From: Flavobacterium sp. ACAM 123
GTDB taxonomy: Bacteria; Bacteroidota; Bacteroidia; Flavobacteriales; Flavobacteriaceae
Length of the DNA stretch: 36,505 nt
Reading direction: 5' to 3'
Assembly: GCF_000264055.1 (NCBI RefSeq)
Contig: NZ_AJXL01000033.1
Location: 1-36,505, forward strand
Positions within the stretch are counted from its first letter, which is position 1. The number at the start of each line of letters is the position of its first letter. Below are positions 33,954-36,505 of the stretch, in pieces. The notes beneath the pieces are model-generated. The model was not told where the DNA came from and searched no databases. It saw only the letters and a program-made list of their open reading frames with translations. The translations under genes were made by a program, and so were the position numbers.

Positions 33954-34370
33954 TTATTTGATAAACGAAACCAAAGCCAACTCGTAGCTTTGTAAGCCGA
34001 ACCCAAGAATAACTCCTTTAGCATTACCTGAAATGTAGGATTGATGTCTAAAACTCTCTCGAGAATAGGTGTTTGAAATATGAACTTCAATTACGGGAGC
34101 CGTGATAGCCTTAATTGCATCACCTATTCCAATCGAAGTGTGCGTGTAGGCACCAGCGTTTAAGATGATTCCTTCATAAGAAAATCCAAATTCCTGAATT
34201 TTACCTATCAACTCTCCTTCAATATTGCTTTGATAATATGTAAATTCTATTGCAGGATATTTAATTTGTAAAGTTGTGAAATACTCTTCAAAAGTTTGAT
34301 TACCGTAAACTTCAGGCTCTCTTTTTCCTAACAAATTTAAGTTAGGTCCATTAATAATGCAAATTTTCAT
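33954..34370 (-). CDS. aroQ: Type II 3-dehydroquinate dehydratase
   Basis: AroQ catalyses the third step of the shikimate pathway. The 138-residue protein has the typical MKICIINGPNLNLLGKREPE with the catalytic Tyr loop (VYGNQTFEEY), QSNIEGELIGKIQEFG, GIILNAGAYTHTSIGIGDAI, and EVHISNTYSRESFRHQSYIS with the conserved His and Arg. It is convergent with the CDF gene. The terminator at 34395-34422 lies just upstream of its start and belongs to the neighbouring outer-membrane protein gene. Confidence 0.96.
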   Translation of the reverse strand: MKICIINGPNLNLLGKREPEVYGNQTFEEYFTTLQIKYPAIEFTYYQSNIEGELIGKIQEFGFSYEGIILNAGAYTHTSIGIGDAIKAITAPVIEVHISNTYSRESFRHQSYISGNAKGVILGFGLQSYELALVSFIK

Positions 34371-34394
34371 ATTGGATGTTTTTGTAAAAATAAA

Positions 34395-34422
34395 AAAACC
34401 GTTCCAATTAAAGAACGGTTTT
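34395..34422 (-). terminator. Terminator of the beta-barrel protein gene
   Basis: AAAACCGTTC (34395-34404) pairs with GAACGGTTTT (34413-34422), a 10-bp stem with an 8-nt loop, flanked by A- and T-rich runs. It lies 23 nt after the stop of the outer-membrane protein gene on the - strand. Confidence 0.8.
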
Positions 34423-34445
34423 AATAAAATTAGTTTTTTATTCTT

Positions 34446-34988
34446 TTAGAACAAGAATCCAGCAGAAACTTGAACTACTGAATTTTTAGTTTCAGCACTT
34501 GTTGAAACATCAGTTAATCCCAAACTGTAACGACCTGCAACAAAGAAACTCTTTGTGATTTTAAGTCCTAATCCTGCATTTGCCGCGAAATCAAAAGTAT
34601 TTGCGTCTCTCACATCAAAATTATTTCTTTCACTTAATAAAAAGGAGGCCTGTGGGCCTAGCTCTAGACTTACAGATTTATTCAAATAAATTTTTGCCAT
34701 AACTGGAATGGCTAAATACCCCAATTCATTTCTAAATTCTTCTACGACATTTTTGTAGGTAGCTCCTTGTGTAGAGTACAATAATTCAGGTTGGATAGAG
34801 AAACTGTCCACCAGCTTTATTTCCGCTACTAAGCCCGCGTGATAACTTGTTAATGCATCAAATTGCATTTCTGAACCTGAATAATTGGCGTAATTCAATC
34901 CGCCTTTAATTCCAAATTTCACTAATTGTGCTTGAACAGAAGCGGACATAGCAAATAAAACTATGGCAGCCAAGAGTGTTTTTTTCAT
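34446..34988 (-). CDS. Outer-membrane beta-barrel protein (PorT/OmpW-like family)
   Basis: A signal peptide (MKKTLLAAIVLFAMSASVQA, cut after SVQAQ) is followed by about eight alternating beta strands, for example KFGIKGGLNYANYSG, LGYLAIPVMAKIYLN and SLELGPQASFLLS. The last strand ends in Phe (VVQVSAGFLF), as in outer-membrane barrels. The 180-residue size matches the small porin-like 'outer membrane beta-barrel' proteins of flavobacteria. The cargo or function is unknown. It lies between aroQ and xerD and has its own terminator. Confidence 0.87.
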   Translation of the reverse strand: MKKTLLAAIVLFAMSASVQAQLVKFGIKGGLNYANYSGSEMQFDALTSYHAGLVAEIKLVDSFSIQPELLYSTQGATYKNVVEEFRNELGYLAIPVMAKIYLNKSVSLELGPQASFLLSERNNFDVRDANTFDFAANAGLGLKITKSFFVAGRYSLGLTDVSTSAETKNSVVQVSAGFLF

Positions 34989-35549
34989 AAAATTGTATTT
35001 TAGTAATAGTTGCTAATTTGAAGCTGCAATTAATAACACTTTAATAGTGTAAATATTGCGCTTCTTTTTTCTTAATTTTTTGTGTTGTTATAACTTTTTC
35101 ATCAATGCAAATACTGCGCCGTAAATTAAAAATATTGTTTTAAAACTTTTGTGAGTAGGCAATAAGAGTGAGGGGTAAATAGGATTCGGTGATTGTTAAA
35201 ATTTATATTTTCTTAGGGTGACCAGTTTAAATAATTGATAATCAATACCTTTATTCATAAAGTAAATTTGGTGTTTTCGGTTATTTTAATTTTTGGTCAC
35301 AAATGTTAAAAGTTATATCCATAAAAAATATTTGATGTTAGTAGGTTTTTTTGGAATTTTTTTATTGCCTAAGAAAGACAGCTATGTCTTTGTCGTTAAG
35401 GCGGTTTTAAATAGTACTGACATGAGGAAAAAGGTGGAGGTAAAAAATACTGGAGAGTGTCCGTTTTTAAATCTGTAGAAATAAATAGTTTTTAAAATCG
35501 CGCCTATAGCCTGGTTTTTTTATGTCTAAAAAAGGCTTTACTTTGTAAG
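34989..35549. other. 561-nt intergenic region before xerD
   Basis: No gene is firmly supported. A TAAATTTG at 35263-35270 and a palindrome TTGATAATCAA at 35236-35246 suggest a promoter, and a 47-codon frame at 35335-35478 starts MLVGFFGIFLLPKKDSYVFV and ends TGECPFLNL, but its coding status is doubtful. TTACTTTG (35539-35546) just before the xerD ATG may be that gene's -7 box, implying a leaderless xerD message. Confidence 0.4.
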
Positions 35550-36449
35550 ATGAATTGGAATTCATATATCAAAGGTTATCAGTCCTATTTGAAAATAGAG
35601 CGCGGTCTGTCAAAAAATACGATAGAAAATTATTCTTTCGATATTGACCGATTGTGCTTGTTTCTCAGTGAAAATAAAATTGAGGTTTCGCCACTTAAGA
35701 TAGAGGAAGAAACGATTCAACAATTTATCTATTCAGTTTCAAGCCAGGTTAATCCACGTTCCCAAGCGCGGATTATATCAGGCCTCAAAAGCTTTTTTGG
35801 GTACTTGATTTTTGAAGATTTTCGATTGAACAATCCTTTAGAGCTGATTGAATCACCCAAAACGGGCAGAAAGTTACCGGATATATTGTCTATTGGTGAA
35901 ATTGACAGGCTGATTAAGGCTATTGATTTGAGTTCAAATGAAGGAGAACGCAACCGCGCAATGTTAGAAACTCTTTACGGTTGTGGTCTTCGGGTCTCGG
36001 AGTTAGTGTCCTTAAAAATTTCTGATTTGTTCTTTGAGGAGGGTTTTATTAAAATTACGGGGAAAGGAAATAAGCAACGTTTTGTGCCTATCGGGACGCT
36101 AGCCCAAAATTACATTCATATTTATAAAAGTACCATTAGAATTCATCTGAACGTAAAGAAAGAACATGGTGATGTTTTATTTTTGAATAGGAGGGGAAGT
36201 CAGCTCACAAGAGCAATGATTTTTACGATTATCAAAGATTTAGCGGTAAAAATAGCATTGGATAAAAACATAAGTCCACATACCTTCCGTCATTCTTTTG
36301 CGACACATCTTCTCGAAAATGGAGCAGATTTGCGTTCCATTCAATTGATGCTAGGACATGAATCGATTACAACAACGGAGATCTATTTACATCTCGATAG
36401 AAAGTTTTTATCGGAAGTGATTAATAACTTTCATCCCAGAAAAAGCTAG
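35550..36449 (+). CDS. xerD: Site-specific tyrosine recombinase XerD
   Basis: XerD resolves chromosome dimers at dif. The 299-residue protein shows a core-binding domain (SYLKIERGLSKNTIENYSFD), then catalytic residues: Arg in LYGCGLRVSELVSLK, Lys in ITGKGNKQRFVPIG, HTFRHSFATHLLENGADLRS with HxxR, MLGHESITTTEIYLH with the second His and the nucleophile Tyr. All catalytic positions are intact, unlike the KxxR of the mobile-element integrase. The gene is transcribed away from the outer-membrane protein gene. The short remaining sequence to 36505 holds no gene. Confidence 0.93.
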   Translation: MNWNSYIKGYQSYLKIERGLSKNTIENYSFDIDRLCLFLSENKIEVSPLKIEEETIQQFIYSVSSQVNPRSQARIISGLKSFFGYLIFEDFRLNNPLELIESPKTGRKLPDILSIGEIDRLIKAIDLSSNEGERNRAMLETLYGCGLRVSELVSLKISDLFFEEGFIKITGKGNKQRFVPIGTLAQNYIHIYKSTIRIHLNVKKEHGDVLFLNRRGSQLTRAMIFTIIKDLAVKIALDKNISPHTFRHSFATHLLENGADLRSIQLMLGHESITTTEIYLHLDRKFLSEVINNFHPRKS

Positions 36450-36505
36450 TACTAGCAAATAAATTGCGACTATGGTTAAGTGGCATTTTTACAGCATAAT
36501 AAAAA

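Noticed and set aside
1..36505. CRISPR array, rRNA operon or complete prophage
   Set aside because: No evenly spaced direct repeats, no rRNA sequence and no phage structural genes were seen.

Overview
The window looks like a Bacteroidota chromosome, most likely Flavobacterium. It is AT-rich, carries a SusC/SusD pair, has PafA, DUF4290 and START-like proteins typical of flavobacteria, and repeatedly shows the phylum's -7 promoter box TAnnTTTG instead of E. coli-type promoters. All of this was read from the sequence by eye; no database search was run.

Region 1 (1-15086) is a glycan-use locus on the + strand: a LacI-type regulator, SusC, SusD, a secreted DUF218/YdcF-like protein, a secreted GH92 mannosidase-like enzyme, an MFS permease, a cytoplasmic GH37 trehalase with a fungal-neutral-trehalase-like Ca-binding loop, and a secreted PafA phosphatase. 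A LacI-style palindrome lies between the -33 and -7 boxes in front of susC. Two genes are damaged: lacI is out of frame in an A7 run just after its start codon, and susC has an in-frame TAA. The GH92 enzyme has Gln where the family's catalytic acid Glu is expected, as described for mannose-1-phosphate-releasing members. With PafA and trehalase this suggests, as inference only, use of phosphorylated mannosides or fungal biomass.

Region 2 (15211-24295) is mobile DNA. An IS256-type element with a frameshifted transposase adjoins a relaxase gene fused to its MobA-like accessory gene, followed by about 0.7 kb of inverted repeats (a candidate oriT). The cargo is a small - strand gene, an XRE regulator, two tandem proteins with degenerate nucleotidyltransferase plus HEPN architecture, and two tandem paralogous small proteins. 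A HTH/excisionase-like gene overlaps a tyrosine integrase gene that abuts the 3' end of a tRNA-Met (CAT). This has the form of an integrative mobilizable element in tRNA-Met. No second att copy was found in the window. The XRE / (NT-HEPN)x2 / (small protein)x2 cassette is the best candidate for an undescribed system.

Region 3 (24296-36505) is housekeeping: tRNA-Met, a START-like protein, a class IV aminotransferase, YqgE/AlgH, HU, Fmt, RecQ, a P-loop protein, DUF493, DUF4290, MurA (Asp at the fosfomycin-target Cys position), a CDF metal transporter, AroQ, an outer-membrane beta-barrel protein and XerD. Several genes are separated by clear hairpin terminators.
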